Origin: CAVXJN01 sp963762165
GTDB taxonomy: Bacteria > Pseudomonadota > Gammaproteobacteria > JASBUN01
Assembly (NCBI GenBank): GCA_963762165.1
Contig: CAVXJN010000002.1
Coordinates: 124,001 to 188,000 of the forward strand
Direction: 5' to 3'
Length of the DNA stretch: 64,000 bases
Shown: positions 44,431 to 52,773 of the stretch, one piece after another
Layout of the letters: every line of letters starts with the position of its first letter
How positions within the stretch are numbered: the stretch's first letter is position 1
Notes under the pieces: model-generated
What the model was told of the DNA's origin: nothing
Database searches by the model: none
What the model saw: only the letters and a program-made list of their open reading frames with translations
Translations under genes and position numbers: made by a program

Positions 44431-44778
44431 ATGAAGCCCGATCAGTTCTTTGCCGCTTTGGCCAACGAGACGCGCTTGCGGTTGCTGGTTCTGTTGCAGC
44501 AGGAAGGCGAGTTGTGTGTCTGTGAACTGACCCACGCGGTCAGCGCGGCGCAGCCCACCATCTCCAGACACCTGTCCGAGCTGCGGCGCGGCGGCGTCGT
44601 TGCCGGCCGCCGCCAGGGACAGTGGATTTATTACCGCCTGGCACCGGAGTTGCCGGACTGGGCCAAGCGGGTGATTGCGGCCACGGTGCTCGGGGTGGGC
44701 GAGCAGCCGCCGTTTACCGAGGATCGTGCAGCACTCGAATCCATGGGCGACCGTCCTGCGCTCGGCTGCTGTGCTTGA
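44431..44778 (+). CDS. arsR: ArsR-family arsenite-responsive repressor
   Basis: 115 residues. Winged helix with SAAQPTISRHLSELRRGG and the As(III) site ELCVCEL (Cys29, Cys31) at the start of the DNA-binding region, as in classical ArsR; a third thiol could come from the C-terminal GCCA pair. It represses its own operon from the dyad at 44402-44421. Confidence 0.94.
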   Translation: MKPDQFFAALANETRLRLLVLLQQEGELCVCELTHAVSAAQPTISRHLSELRRGGVVAGRRQGQWIYYRLAPELPDWAKRVIAATVLGVGEQPPFTEDRAALESMGDRPALGCCA

Positions 44779-44811
44779 TAGTCCCAATTTCCGTTGCCAC
44801 AGGGGGTCGAC

Positions 44812-45258
44812 ATGAGCCGCTTTCATATTCACATCGCAGTCGCTGATCTGTCACGCAGCATCGAGTTCTACACTGCCGTATTCGGCAGTGAGCCGACCAA
44901 GACCGAGTCCGATTACGCTAAATGGCAGCTGGACGACCCGAAGGTCAATTTCGCGATTTCCAGCCGCGGCGCGGCGCCGGGCGTCAATCATCTCGGTCTG
45001 CAGGCCGATTCCGGTGAGGAACTCGCCGCCATGGAGGCCCGGCTTGGCGGTGCCGGCTTCCAGGGCGTGGAACAAAAACAGACCGCCTGTTGCTATGCCC
45101 GTTCCGACAAGTCTTGGACCGTCGACCCCGAGGGGATTCCCTGGGAAACCTTTCACACTTTGGAGAGCGTGCCGACCTTCGACGGTGCCGAAGCAAAGGC
45201 GCCGAAGCAAAGCGCCTGTTGCGTGCCTTCTGGTTCTCCATTCACGACAGGCGTCTAG
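44812..45258 (+). CDS. ArsI/CadI-family VOC protein (possible C-As lyase)
   Basis: 148 residues from ATG 44812 (AGGGGG upstream). A vicinal-oxygen-chelate fold with likely metal ligands His5/7, His60 and Glu112 (WETF), and a vicinal cysteine pair at 93-94 (TACCYARSDKSW) as in ArsI, which cleaves the carbon-arsenic bond of trivalent organoarsenicals. A second CC lies in the tail (SACCVPSG). CadI-type cadmium-induced proteins have the same layout. Placement in an ars operon favours ArsI. Confidence 0.85.
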   Translation: MSRFHIHIAVADLSRSIEFYTAVFGSEPTKTESDYAKWQLDDPKVNFAISSRGAAPGVNHLGLQADSGEELAAMEARLGGAGFQGVEQKQTACCYARSDKSWTVDPEGIPWETFHTLESVPTFDGAEAKAPKQSACCVPSGSPFTTGV

Positions 45259-45261
45259 CTG

Positions 45262-45699
45262 ATGAATCTACTGTTCCTTTGCACGGGCAACTCGTGTCGC
45301 TCGCAGATGGCCGAAGGCTGGGCTCGCGCGTTGGCCGGTGACTGGTTGCGGGTACGGTCCGCCGGTATCGAAGCCCATGGCAGGAATCCGCGCGCCATTG
45401 CAGTTATGGCTGAGACCGGCGTGGACATTTCGGCACAAGAATCCAACAAGGTCGAAGCCGATTGGCTGGCGTGGGCCGACCACGTTGTCACCGTGTGCGG
45501 ACATGCGGACGAGCATTGTCCCGTGCTGCCCGCCGGTACGTCCAAGGAGCACTGGCCGCTGCAGGACCCGGCCAAGGCGCAAGGCAGCGAAGAGCAGATT
45601 CTGGCGCTATTCCGCACCAGCCGCGACGACATCCGCAGCCGGGTGGCGGAACTGATCGAGCGGTTGCGGCGCGAGCGCGCCGTCGTCAGCGCGGGCTGA
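45262..45699 (+). CDS. arsC: Arsenate reductase, LMW-phosphatase type
   Basis: 145 residues. Phosphatase-like P-loop LFLCTGNSCRSQMAEG with catalytic Cys7, then VCGHADEHCP providing the two shuttle cysteines of the thioredoxin-dependent arsenate reductases, and LQDPAKAQGSEEQ with the acid Asp. It reduces As(V) to As(III). It starts 3 bases after the preceding stop. Confidence 0.95.
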   Translation: MNLLFLCTGNSCRSQMAEGWARALAGDWLRVRSAGIEAHGRNPRAIAVMAETGVDISAQESNKVEADWLAWADHVVTVCGHADEHCPVLPAGTSKEHWPLQDPAKAQGSEEQILALFRTSRDDIRSRVAELIERLRRERAVVSAG

Positions 45700-45748
45700 G
45701 ATCCTACACCGCCGCAATGCTGCAACCACTCCGCACTGGGAAAATCCG

Positions 45749-46822
45749 ATGAGTCTGTCGTGCGAAATCAATGCCGCGCGGCACAAGCGCGCGGCCATGG
45801 GCCGGTTCGAGCGCTATCTCAGTGTTTGGGTGGGGCTGTGTATTGTCGTCGGTATCGCGCTGGGGCATTGGCTTCCCGGCGCGTTCGAAGCCTTGAGCCG
45901 GTTCGAGTTCGCGCGGGTCAATCTGCTGGTGGCGGCATTGATCTGGTTGATGATCGTTCCCATGCTGCTGAAGGTCGACTTCGGCGCATTGCACGAGATG
46001 CGGCGGCATTGGAAGGGAATCGGCGTCACCCTGTTCGTCAATTGGGCGGTGAAGCCATTTTCCATGGCGCTGCTGGCGGCACTGCTGGTGCGCGGCGTGT
46101 TCGCGTCCTACCTGCCGGCGGCGCAGCTCGATTCCTACATCGCCGGACTGATCATCCTTGCGGCCGCGCCTTGTACCGCCATGGTCTTCGTCTGGAGCGA
46201 CTTGTCCGGCGGCGAACCCAACTTCACGCTGACTCAGGTGGCGCTCAATGATGCCATCATGATCTTCGCATTCGCACCCATTGTCGGACTGCTGTTGGGT
46301 TTGGCGTCGATTACGGTGCCCTGGGAAACGTTGCTGTTGTCGGTGGTGATTTATATCGTCGTGCCGGTCATCGCAGCCCAGTTGTGGCGCAGTGCACTGC
46401 TGCGGCGCGGGGGAAAGGCCCGGCTGGAGCGCGTTTTGAAGCAACTGCATCCCCTGTCATTGCTGGCGCTATTGGCGACCTTGGTTTTGCTATTCGGATT
46501 TCAGGGTGAACAGATTGTCACTCAGCCGCTGGTGATCCTGATTCTGGCGGTGCCGATTCTGATCCAGGTGTACTTCAATTCCGGACTGGCGTATCTGCTC
46601 AATCGCAAATTCGGCGTCGCCCATTGCATTGCGGCCCCTTCGGCGCTGATCGGCGCCAGTAATTTCTTCGAACTGGCGGTGGCTACCGCCATCAGTCTGT
46701 TCGGTCTGGCCTCCGGTGCGGCGCTGGCGACCGTGGTCGGCGTGCTGGTGGAAGTGCCGGTCATGTTGTCGGTGGTGCATATCGTCAACCGTTCCCGATC
46801 CTGGTACGAACGGCAAGCCTGA
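45749..46822 (+). CDS. acr3: ACR3-family arsenite efflux permease
   Basis: 357 residues, ten predicted membrane helices. LIILAAAPCTAMVFVWS carries the conserved cysteine of Acr3, and NFFELAVATAISLFG the conserved glutamate. It extrudes As(III) using the proton gradient. No ATPase ArsA is present, and it ends the ars operon. Confidence 0.94.
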   Translation: MSLSCEINAARHKRAAMGRFERYLSVWVGLCIVVGIALGHWLPGAFEALSRFEFARVNLLVAALIWLMIVPMLLKVDFGALHEMRRHWKGIGVTLFVNWAVKPFSMALLAALLVRGVFASYLPAAQLDSYIAGLIILAAAPCTAMVFVWSDLSGGEPNFTLTQVALNDAIMIFAFAPIVGLLLGLASITVPWETLLLSVVIYIVVPVIAAQLWRSALLRRGGKARLERVLKQLHPLSLLALLATLVLLFGFQGEQIVTQPLVILILAVPILIQVYFNSGLAYLLNRKFGVAHCIAAPSALIGASNFFELAVATAISLFGLASGAALATVVGVLVEVPVMLSVVHIVNRSRSWYERQA

Positions 46823-46917
46823 GCCGCCATCACCGGGCGATCGGAGATGCCCCGGAATCTGGTAGACTTCCCGGATTTGGGTTTTAACCTACCATCTTCG
46901 AGTCCGGGGTAATTGGC

Positions 46918-48332
46918 GTGAGAACGATCACGAAGGTTTTGCTTGGCATTTGCGGAGTGTCATTCGGCGTCGCGTGGGGGGCGGAGCCCAGTGTTTCGCG
47001 ACTCGATCTGACTGCCAGCGGGGTCGGCTACGCAGCGCTGATCATCTTCGCTTTCGCTTATTTGTTGGTGATGCTCGAGGAGTTCACTCACCTGCGCAAG
47101 TCGAAGCCCGTGATCCTGGCCGCCGGTGTCATCTGGGCGATGATTGCCTTTGTCTATCACGGCACGACCCACTCCAAAGTCGTAGAAGAAGCGATGCGCT
47201 TCAATCTGCTGGAATATGCCGAGCTGCTGCTGTTCCTGCTGGTGGCGATGACCTATATCAACGCCATGGAAGAACGCCGGGTGTTTCATGCTTTGCGCAG
47301 CTGGCTGGTGCGCAAAGGATTCAGCTACAGGTCGTTGTTCTGGCTCACCGGCACGCTGGCATTTTTCATCTCCCCGATCGCCGATAACCTCACTACTGCA
47401 CTGCTGATGTGCGCCGTGGTCATGGCGGTGGGCATCGACAGCCCTCGATTCGTGACCCTGTCGTGCATCAACATCGTGGTTGCCGCCAACGCCGGTGGCG
47501 CATTCAGTCCGTTCGGCGACATCACCACGCTGATGGTCTGGCAGAAGGGCGTGGTGGAGTTCTGGACCTTCTTCGCGTTGTTCGTTCCGGCGGCAACGAA
47601 TTTTGTGGTGCCGGCAATGCTGATGCATTTTGCTGTGCCGAAATCCAAGCCCGCGCCGTTGGACGAGCAGGTGGTGCTCAAGCGCGGCGCGGTTCAGATC
47701 ATCGTCCTGTTCCTGCTGACCATCACCACCGCGGTCACCTTTCACAACTGGCTGGAGTTGCCGCCGGTGGCGGGCATGATGACCGGCCTGGCGTATCTTC
47801 AGCTGTACGGTTATTACTTGCGCAAGACCCACAAACCGACGCCGACCGATACGAAGGAAAAGGCCAATCGACATGGTGGGCGACCCGGTGCCGTTCGATG
47901 TTTTCAACAGCGTCGCCCGCGCCGAGTGGGATACGCTTGTTCTTCTTCTACGGCGTCGTTTTGTGTGTCGGCGGACTGGGTTTCCTCGGCTATCTGGGGC
48001 TGGCGTCCGAAGTCATGTACAACCACTGGGGGGCCACGCCGGCCAATGTCACGATCGGTCTGCTGTCGGCCATCGTCGACAACATCCCGGTAATGTTCGC
48101 GGTGCTGACCATGAACCCCGACATGCCGACGGGACAATGGCTGCTGGTGACTCTGACAGCCGGCGTCGGCGGCAGTCTGTTATCGATCGGTTCCGCGGCA
48201 GGCGTCGCGCTCATGGGTCAGGCCCGCGGTGTCTACACCTTTTTCGGACATCTGAAATGGACTCCGGCCATCGCGCTCGGGTATGCCGCCAGCATCTGGA
48301 TCCACATGCTGATCAACGCCCGTCAGTTCTGA
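46918..48332 (+). pseudogene. nhaD: NhaD-type Na+/H+ antiporter, two frameshifts
   Basis: Joined frames give a full-length NhaD (about 470 residues) with a signal-like first helix, SPIADNLTTALLM, NAGGAFSPFGDITTLMVW, then after two +1 shifts (near 47870 and 47935) FFFYGVVLCVGGLGF, SAIVDNIPVMFAVL and GSLLSIGSAAGVALMG. The second shift looks like one extra G in CTTGTTCTTC. NhaD expels Na+ or Li+ under alkaline or saline conditions. It may be intact in the real genome. Confidence 0.85.
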
Positions 48333-49669
48333 GCAGGCTGAACGCTCTGAGGGGGCAGGCGTACGGTCACTTGCAGGCCGCCCAATGACGAGGAGCGGGC
48401 CAATTCCAGTTCACCGCCATACTGGCGCACTATGTCGCCGGCGATGGCGAGCCCAAGGCCGTGACCGTTGTCGGCTTCATCCAGGCGCTTGCCTCGCTCG
48501 AGTAGTTGATCGTATTTGCTTTCGTCGACACCGGGCCCGTCATCAGCGATCGTGGCCGTGAGCCCGGGACCCGGTTCTATCATCAATCGCACTTCGGTCC
48601 GGGCCCATTGACAGGCGTTGTCGAGCAGGATTCCGAACAATTCGAGCATGTCTTCGCGATCGCCTGCGAACCGGTGCGCGGGGTCGACCTTCAGGTCGAC
48701 GCGAACCCCGCGCGGCTCATAGATTCGTTCCAAGGCCTCGGCCAGGCCCGGTAGTTCTTTCGCGGCAACGAAGTAAGTAGTGCTCGGACCGCTGCCCGCG
48801 AGGCGCGCGAGTTTGAGTTCCCGCTGAATCAAATCACTCATGCGCGAGACCTGAGCCTGGAGGTTGCGGCGCAGTTGGTCATGGGGCGCCAATGCCGGGT
48901 CGTCGCTCAGCCGGACTAAAGTACTCAAAGGAGTTTTCAAACCGTGGGCCAGGTTTCCCGTGGCTTTGCGCGAGCGCTCCAGGCGCTGCTGTGTAAGCAA
49001 CAACAAGCGATTGATTTCTTGCACCAAGGGCTGCATTTCCCGGGGTACTCGTTCGTCGAGCGTGCGGATTTCGCCGCTTTGCAGCGCCTCCAACTCCGTT
49101 CGGCCACGCTGCAATGGCCGTAGACCCTTACGGACGGTCCAGGTCGCCAGTGCCGTCATGACCAGCAAAAACAGGATACTGATCCCGCCAAAGCCGATCT
49201 GAAAACGCCGGATGTCGGCGTTGACCGATGAAAAGTCTTCGGCGACGGCGACGGTGAAATCGACTCCTTGTTTGCTGAATCCATGTACAAGCAACAGCAG
49301 CGGCTGCGACTGCGGGCCGTCAAGATGCAGACGCTGCAGTTTGCCTGGCGGTAGGGATGGTGCATCCCAGCGCCAATCCCAAAGCGAGCGCGAAGCCAGG
49401 GTGCCGGAAGCGGTAGAAACGAGATAATAATGGCCCGAAAAAGGGCGCTCGTAGAATTGATTGACCTGAGCGCCATTGAGCTGAGGGCGGCCGTCGCGAT
49501 CGAACTCTACGATAGCAACGAGATTCTCGATCTCGTGTTCCAGGCGCGCTGAAGCATAATTCTCGGTGACCTTCCGTATCGCGAGCGTAACCAGAATCGC
49601 CTGGATCAGGAATACCGCGATCAAGCTGATAAGCAGGCCGTTGACGATTCGCCCGCGCAGAGATCTCAT
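48323..49669 (-). CDS. Sensor histidine kinase (PhoQ/CreC-like layout)
   Basis: 448 residues. Membrane helix 1 (GLLISLIAVFLIQAILVTLA), a periplasmic domain of about 130 residues, helix 2 (ISILFLLVMTALATWTV), a HAMP-like linker, HisKA with His in NLAHGLKTPLSTL and HATPase (LLDNACQWA, DDGPGVDES, GHGLGLAIAGDI). LAHGLKTPL is typical of the PhoQ/QseC-like group. It overlaps its regulator gene by ATGA. Its stop overlaps the convergent nhaD by 10 bases. Confidence 0.93.
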   Translation of the reverse strand: MRSLRGRIVNGLLISLIAVFLIQAILVTLAIRKVTENYASARLEHEIENLVAIVEFDRDGRPQLNGAQVNQFYERPFSGHYYLVSTASGTLASRSLWDWRWDAPSLPPGKLQRLHLDGPQSQPLLLLVHGFSKQGVDFTVAVAEDFSSVNADIRRFQIGFGGISILFLLVMTALATWTVRKGLRPLQRGRTELEALQSGEIRTLDERVPREMQPLVQEINRLLLLTQQRLERSRKATGNLAHGLKTPLSTLVRLSDDPALAPHDQLRRNLQAQVSRMSDLIQRELKLARLAGSGPSTTYFVAAKELPGLAEALERIYEPRGVRVDLKVDPAHRFAGDREDMLELFGILLDNACQWARTEVRLMIEPGPGLTATIADDGPGVDESKYDQLLERGKRLDEADNGHGLGLAIAGDIVRQYGGELELARSSSLGGLQVTVRLPPQSVQPAQN

Positions 49670-50334
49670 GGTTCGCCGCCGTAGATATAACCCTGGCCGC
49701 GGCGGGTGACGATGCGCTCGCGTCCAATCTTGCCGCGCAAACGGTTAACGTAGACCTCTATGACATTGCTGTCCTTGTCCGAGTCGAAATCGTACACGTG
49801 TTCGGCGAGCTGGGATTTGGACAGTACGCGATCGGGATGCAGCATGAGATAGCGCAGCAAGCGGAATTCGGTTCCGGTGAGTTGTATTTCCGGGCCGTCG
49901 CCGACGAAAGCCAGCTGCCGTTCCTCGTCGAGTCGTACGCCGTGGACTTCCAGCACCTGGCCACCGGAATGCCCGTGTCGGCGTCGCAGCACGGCTGCTA
50001 TCCGTGCCAACAGTTCCTCGGAATGGAACGGTTTGGCGACGTAATCGTCCGCCCCTGCCTTGAAACCGTCGACTTTTTCGTGCCAGGCGTCGCGCGCGGT
50101 CAATATGACCACTGGCAAATCGTTTCCATTGGCGCGCCATTCGCGCAGCACTTCCAGGCCGGATTTACCGGGCAAGCCCAGGTCGAGAATTGCACCATCG
50201 TAACCGCTCTCATTGCCGAGAAATTGCGCTTCGATTCCGTCGCTGCTGATGTCCACCGCGTAACCGGCGGATTCCAGGTCGGAGCGCAGCCACTGCGCCA
50301 GCTCGGCATCATCTTCGATGAGCAATAGACGCAT
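49666..50334 (-). CDS. OmpR/PhoP-family response regulator
   Basis: 222 residues from ATG 50334. Receiver with LLIEDDAE, phosphoacceptor Asp in AILDLGLPGKSG and YVAKPF, followed by a winged helix with LTGTEFRLLRYLM and RVLSKSQLAEHVYD. Cognate of the overlapping kinase; the upstream pepSY and cytochrome genes are its likely co-regulated operon. Confidence 0.94.
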   Translation of the reverse strand: MRLLLIEDDAELAQWLRSDLESAGYAVDISSDGIEAQFLGNESGYDGAILDLGLPGKSGLEVLREWRANGNDLPVVILTARDAWHEKVDGFKAGADDYVAKPFHSEELLARIAAVLRRRHGHSGGQVLEVHGVRLDEERQLAFVGDGPEIQLTGTEFRLLRYLMLHPDRVLSKSQLAEHVYDFDSDKDSNVIEVYVNRLRGKIGRERIVTRRGQGYIYGGEP

Positions 50335-50336
50335 GA

Positions 50337-50666
50337 TCAGTCGTCGCAGTGCCGGCAAAGGAGGTTGCCGGTTCGGGCATCGAAGAGCAGCTTCTGCACT
50401 CCGCCATGGTCGTCCAAGAACTCGATCTCGTAAACCAACTGGTCACCGTTGCGGTGTAATTCCGCTTCAATGATCTTGCCTGTTTGTCGGCTCTCGGCCC
50501 GGTTGAGGATCTTGTCCAGGGGCAGGATTTTTCCTGCTTGCTGAAGTTCGCGCGCGGAAACGCGGTCGTCCGCGCCGTGAGCCGCTTGCACGCAGCCCCA
50601 CAGCGCGGACATTCCGAGGACCACCAAAGTACTATGGCGGAGCAATTTCAAGGTGCACGCTCTCAT
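50337..50666 (-). CDS. PepSY domain periplasmic protein
   Basis: 109 residues with a signal peptide (LVVLGMSALWGCVQAAHGA) and one PepSY domain (IEAELHRNGDQLVYEIEFLDD, LLFDARTGNLL). A terminal CRHCDD motif adds two cysteines. PepSY modules often accompany two-component systems and membrane haem/flavin redox proteins. Its start overlaps the cytochrome gene stop. Confidence 0.9.
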   Translation of the reverse strand: MRACTLKLLRHSTLVVLGMSALWGCVQAAHGADDRVSARELQQAGKILPLDKILNRAESRQTGKIIEAELHRNGDQLVYEIEFLDDHGGVQKLLFDARTGNLLCRHCDD

Positions 50667-51229
50667 GCGCGTTTGCGGCCAGTAACCATTGCTTTTACCA
50701 GATTTTCCCGATGCAGCAAGCTTTCCACCAGCACGCCCGCCACGTGTATGAATACCAGCGCTACAGTGAAATTGGCGAAAAACTCATGCGACTCTTCGAG
50801 CGTGCCTTCCCAGCGCTCGCCGTTGCCGGCGAACCATCCAGCAAGCGGTCCGGCGTGGTTTTCCGCACCGTATATTCCCAGTCCCGTCAGACCTGTCAAG
50901 ACCAGGCTGAGCAGCATCAGCAGAATCATGGCGCCGCCAATGGGATTGTGCCCGATATATCGTTTGGCGCGCATCTTCAGGGTCTCGGTGCCGTAGTTGA
51001 TCACGGTTGCCGGGCCCGTCACGAAGTCGGAAAAGCGCGCATGTCGCGTTCCGACGAAGCCCCATAGGATGCGGATCAGCAGTAGTGCCAGAACCGTGTA
51101 CCCGGCCCACACGTGCACGGTGAGCAGGTCTTCTTCGGTTAAATACGCGATGGTGAAAGCCGCCACCAAGGTCCAGTGAAAAACTCGGACCAGGGGGTCC
51201 CAGACTTTGACTTCGTTGCCGGTTTGCAT
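50663..51229 (-). CDS. Cytochrome b561-family membrane protein
   Basis: 188 residues from ATG 51229, with a strong ribosome site GGGAGGA. Four to five helices with haem-ligand histidines in VFHWTLV, TVHVWAGY, ESHEFFANF and FIHVAGV match the b-type di-haem cytochrome b561/Ni-Fe hydrogenase b subunit family. It moves electrons across the inner membrane, perhaps from quinol to a periplasmic carrier. First gene of the cyt-pepSY-regulator-kinase operon. Confidence 0.92.
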   Translation of the reverse strand: MQTGNEVKVWDPLVRVFHWTLVAAFTIAYLTEEDLLTVHVWAGYTVLALLLIRILWGFVGTRHARFSDFVTGPATVINYGTETLKMRAKRYIGHNPIGGAMILLMLLSLVLTGLTGLGIYGAENHAGPLAGWFAGNGERWEGTLEESHEFFANFTVALVFIHVAGVLVESLLHRENLVKAMVTGRKRA

Positions 51230-51310
51230 GACGCGAGTCCTCCCTTTGGGTATATGCGCCACCTTAATGGAGGAAACTGAATTCAACCTGAAAGGGAGTG
51301 CTCGCGACTG

Positions 51311-52024
51311 TTAGGTCCCGGAATGCGCAGCCGGCGCCGGATTGAGATGTTCCAAGCGATAGCCGTGATGGTAGATGCCGCTCAAGCGCCAGCCGTTGGC
51401 AGGGGATAAATCCAGCTTGTTGCGCAGCCGGCTGATATGGGTATCGACAGTGCGGGTATTCATGCCTGGGCGGTGCCCCCAGACGCTCTCCAGAATGTGA
51501 TCGCGGGACAATATGCGTCCGGCATTGCGAAACAGGAACGCTGCCAAGTCGAGTTCTTTTTGCGTCAACTGTACCCTGCGGCCGTTGAATGCGACCGTGC
51601 GGTCGCGATTGTCGATGGTATAGGGCGGGAATTGCAGAACTTTATCGCCGCTTTCATCCATGTGCGCCCGACGCGCGAGGGCGCTGATCCGGGCCAGTAG
51701 TTCCCGCTGGCGCACCGGTTTGACCAGATAGTCGTCTGCCCCTTGGCTCAGGATCCTTACGATGTCTTCTTCCTCGTCACGCTGGGTGACGAAGATGACG
51801 GGAATCCGCCATTCGATGTGCTGTCGCACCCAGGCAAGCACCTTCTCGCCGTCGATGTCCGGTACCATCCAATCCAGCACCAACAGATCGTATGTCTCGC
51901 GCCGTAATGAATCGATCAGAGGCTCTCCGCGCGTGTATGCGCTCACATGATGGCCGTGTTCCGACAGCCAAAGCGTCAAAAGCTCCGCGACGATCGCTTC
52001 ATCTTCCAACAGTGCAATCCGCAC
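51311..52024 (-). CDS. Orphan OmpR-family response regulator
   Basis: 237 residues. Receiver with LLEDEAIV, Asp in LVLDWMVPDIDG and YLVKPV, then a winged helix (LTQKELDLAAFLFRN, RILSRDHILESVWG, TVDTHISRLRNKL). No kinase is directly adjacent; the nearest on this strand is pdsS, beyond a PilZ gene. It could be a branch regulator of that system or respond to a remote kinase. Confidence 0.92.
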   Translation of the reverse strand: MRIALLEDEAIVAELLTLWLSEHGHHVSAYTRGEPLIDSLRRETYDLLVLDWMVPDIDGEKVLAWVRQHIEWRIPVIFVTQRDEEEDIVRILSQGADDYLVKPVRQRELLARISALARRAHMDESGDKVLQFPPYTIDNRDRTVAFNGRRVQLTQKELDLAAFLFRNAGRILSRDHILESVWGHRPGMNTRTVDTHISRLRNKLDLSPANGWRLSGIYHHGYRLEHLNPAPAAHSGT

Positions 52025-52098
52025 GCCTTACCTCCCTGTTCTTATTTGATTATTGTTACACACCTCGGCGGGAACTCAAGTGCACCGGCATAGGCGCC

Positions 52099-52773
52099 TC
52101 AGCGCAGGCTGCTGTACAGGCGTTCGTAGACGAAGGCGTGCAACAGAATGATGTCTTGCTGTTGCTTGAGCTGAAATTCGACTCCGGTGTAATACAGCAA
52201 CCGACCGTCATTGTTGCATTCCTCGCGTACGTTGCGGATCACGCCGGGGATGGCCAGGTAAGTTTGGATGCTGCCAATGGTAATGGGCGTGTTCAGGCTG
52301 ACGTTTTCATTGACCTCGCCAAGCATGGCCGAGGATCGCAGCAAAGAGCCGGTGGTACTGATGTCGAGCATCACCGCGGGTTTCGGCTCGCGTTGCGCCT
52401 GACCGCCGCTGGGCGACACCGAAATGATGAGGTCCGCGCGGGCCCTTTGCGATTTGCGCACGACGATGCGCTCAAGTTGTTTCGGATAACCGAGATGCAG
52501 ATAAGGGTATGGTTTGCCGCTGCTGCACAGCACTTGGGTGGAAAACGCACAGATGCTGTTGCCGGAAAGCATCCGGATCACCAACGGCTGCGCTTCGCGG
52601 ATCAGCATGATTTTGCCATCTCGCCGCGGGGTCGTGACAATGAGACTTTGGCCGGCCAGATAGCCGATGACACGGCAACTGTAGCGACGATCGCGTTCGT
52701 CGCCGACAAACTGGAGTTGCAGGCTGTCGCCGATCTGCAATTCGAGCTCGATGGCTTCCTTGGCGGCGCTCAT
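52099..52773 (-). CDS. YcgR-like PilZ c-di-GMP effector
   Basis: 224 residues. An N-terminal YcgR-type domain (LQIGDSLQLQFV, YSCRVIGYLAGQSLIVTTP) is followed by a PilZ domain with the binding residues RKSQR and LDISTTGSLL (D-x-S-x-x-G), so it should bind c-di-GMP. The start ATG overlaps the stop of the pdsS kinase by one base, making it translationally coupled to the sortase-system kinase. Confidence 0.88.
   Translation of the reverse strand: MSAAKEAIELELQIGDSLQLQFVGDERDRRYSCRVIGYLAGQSLIVTTPRRDGKIMLIREAQPLVIRMLSGNSICAFSTQVLCSSGKPYPYLHLGYPKQLERIVVRKSQRARADLIISVSPSGGQAQREPKPAVMLDISTTGSLLRSSAMLGEVNENVSLNTPITIGSIQTYLAIPGVIRNVREECNNDGRLLYYTGVEFQLKQQQDIILLHAFVYERLYSSLR

Noticed and set aside
46960..47907. 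315-codon minus-strand frame opposite nhaD
   Set aside because: Composition is His/Gln-rich and unlike real proteins; the plus strand encodes a recognisable antiporter.
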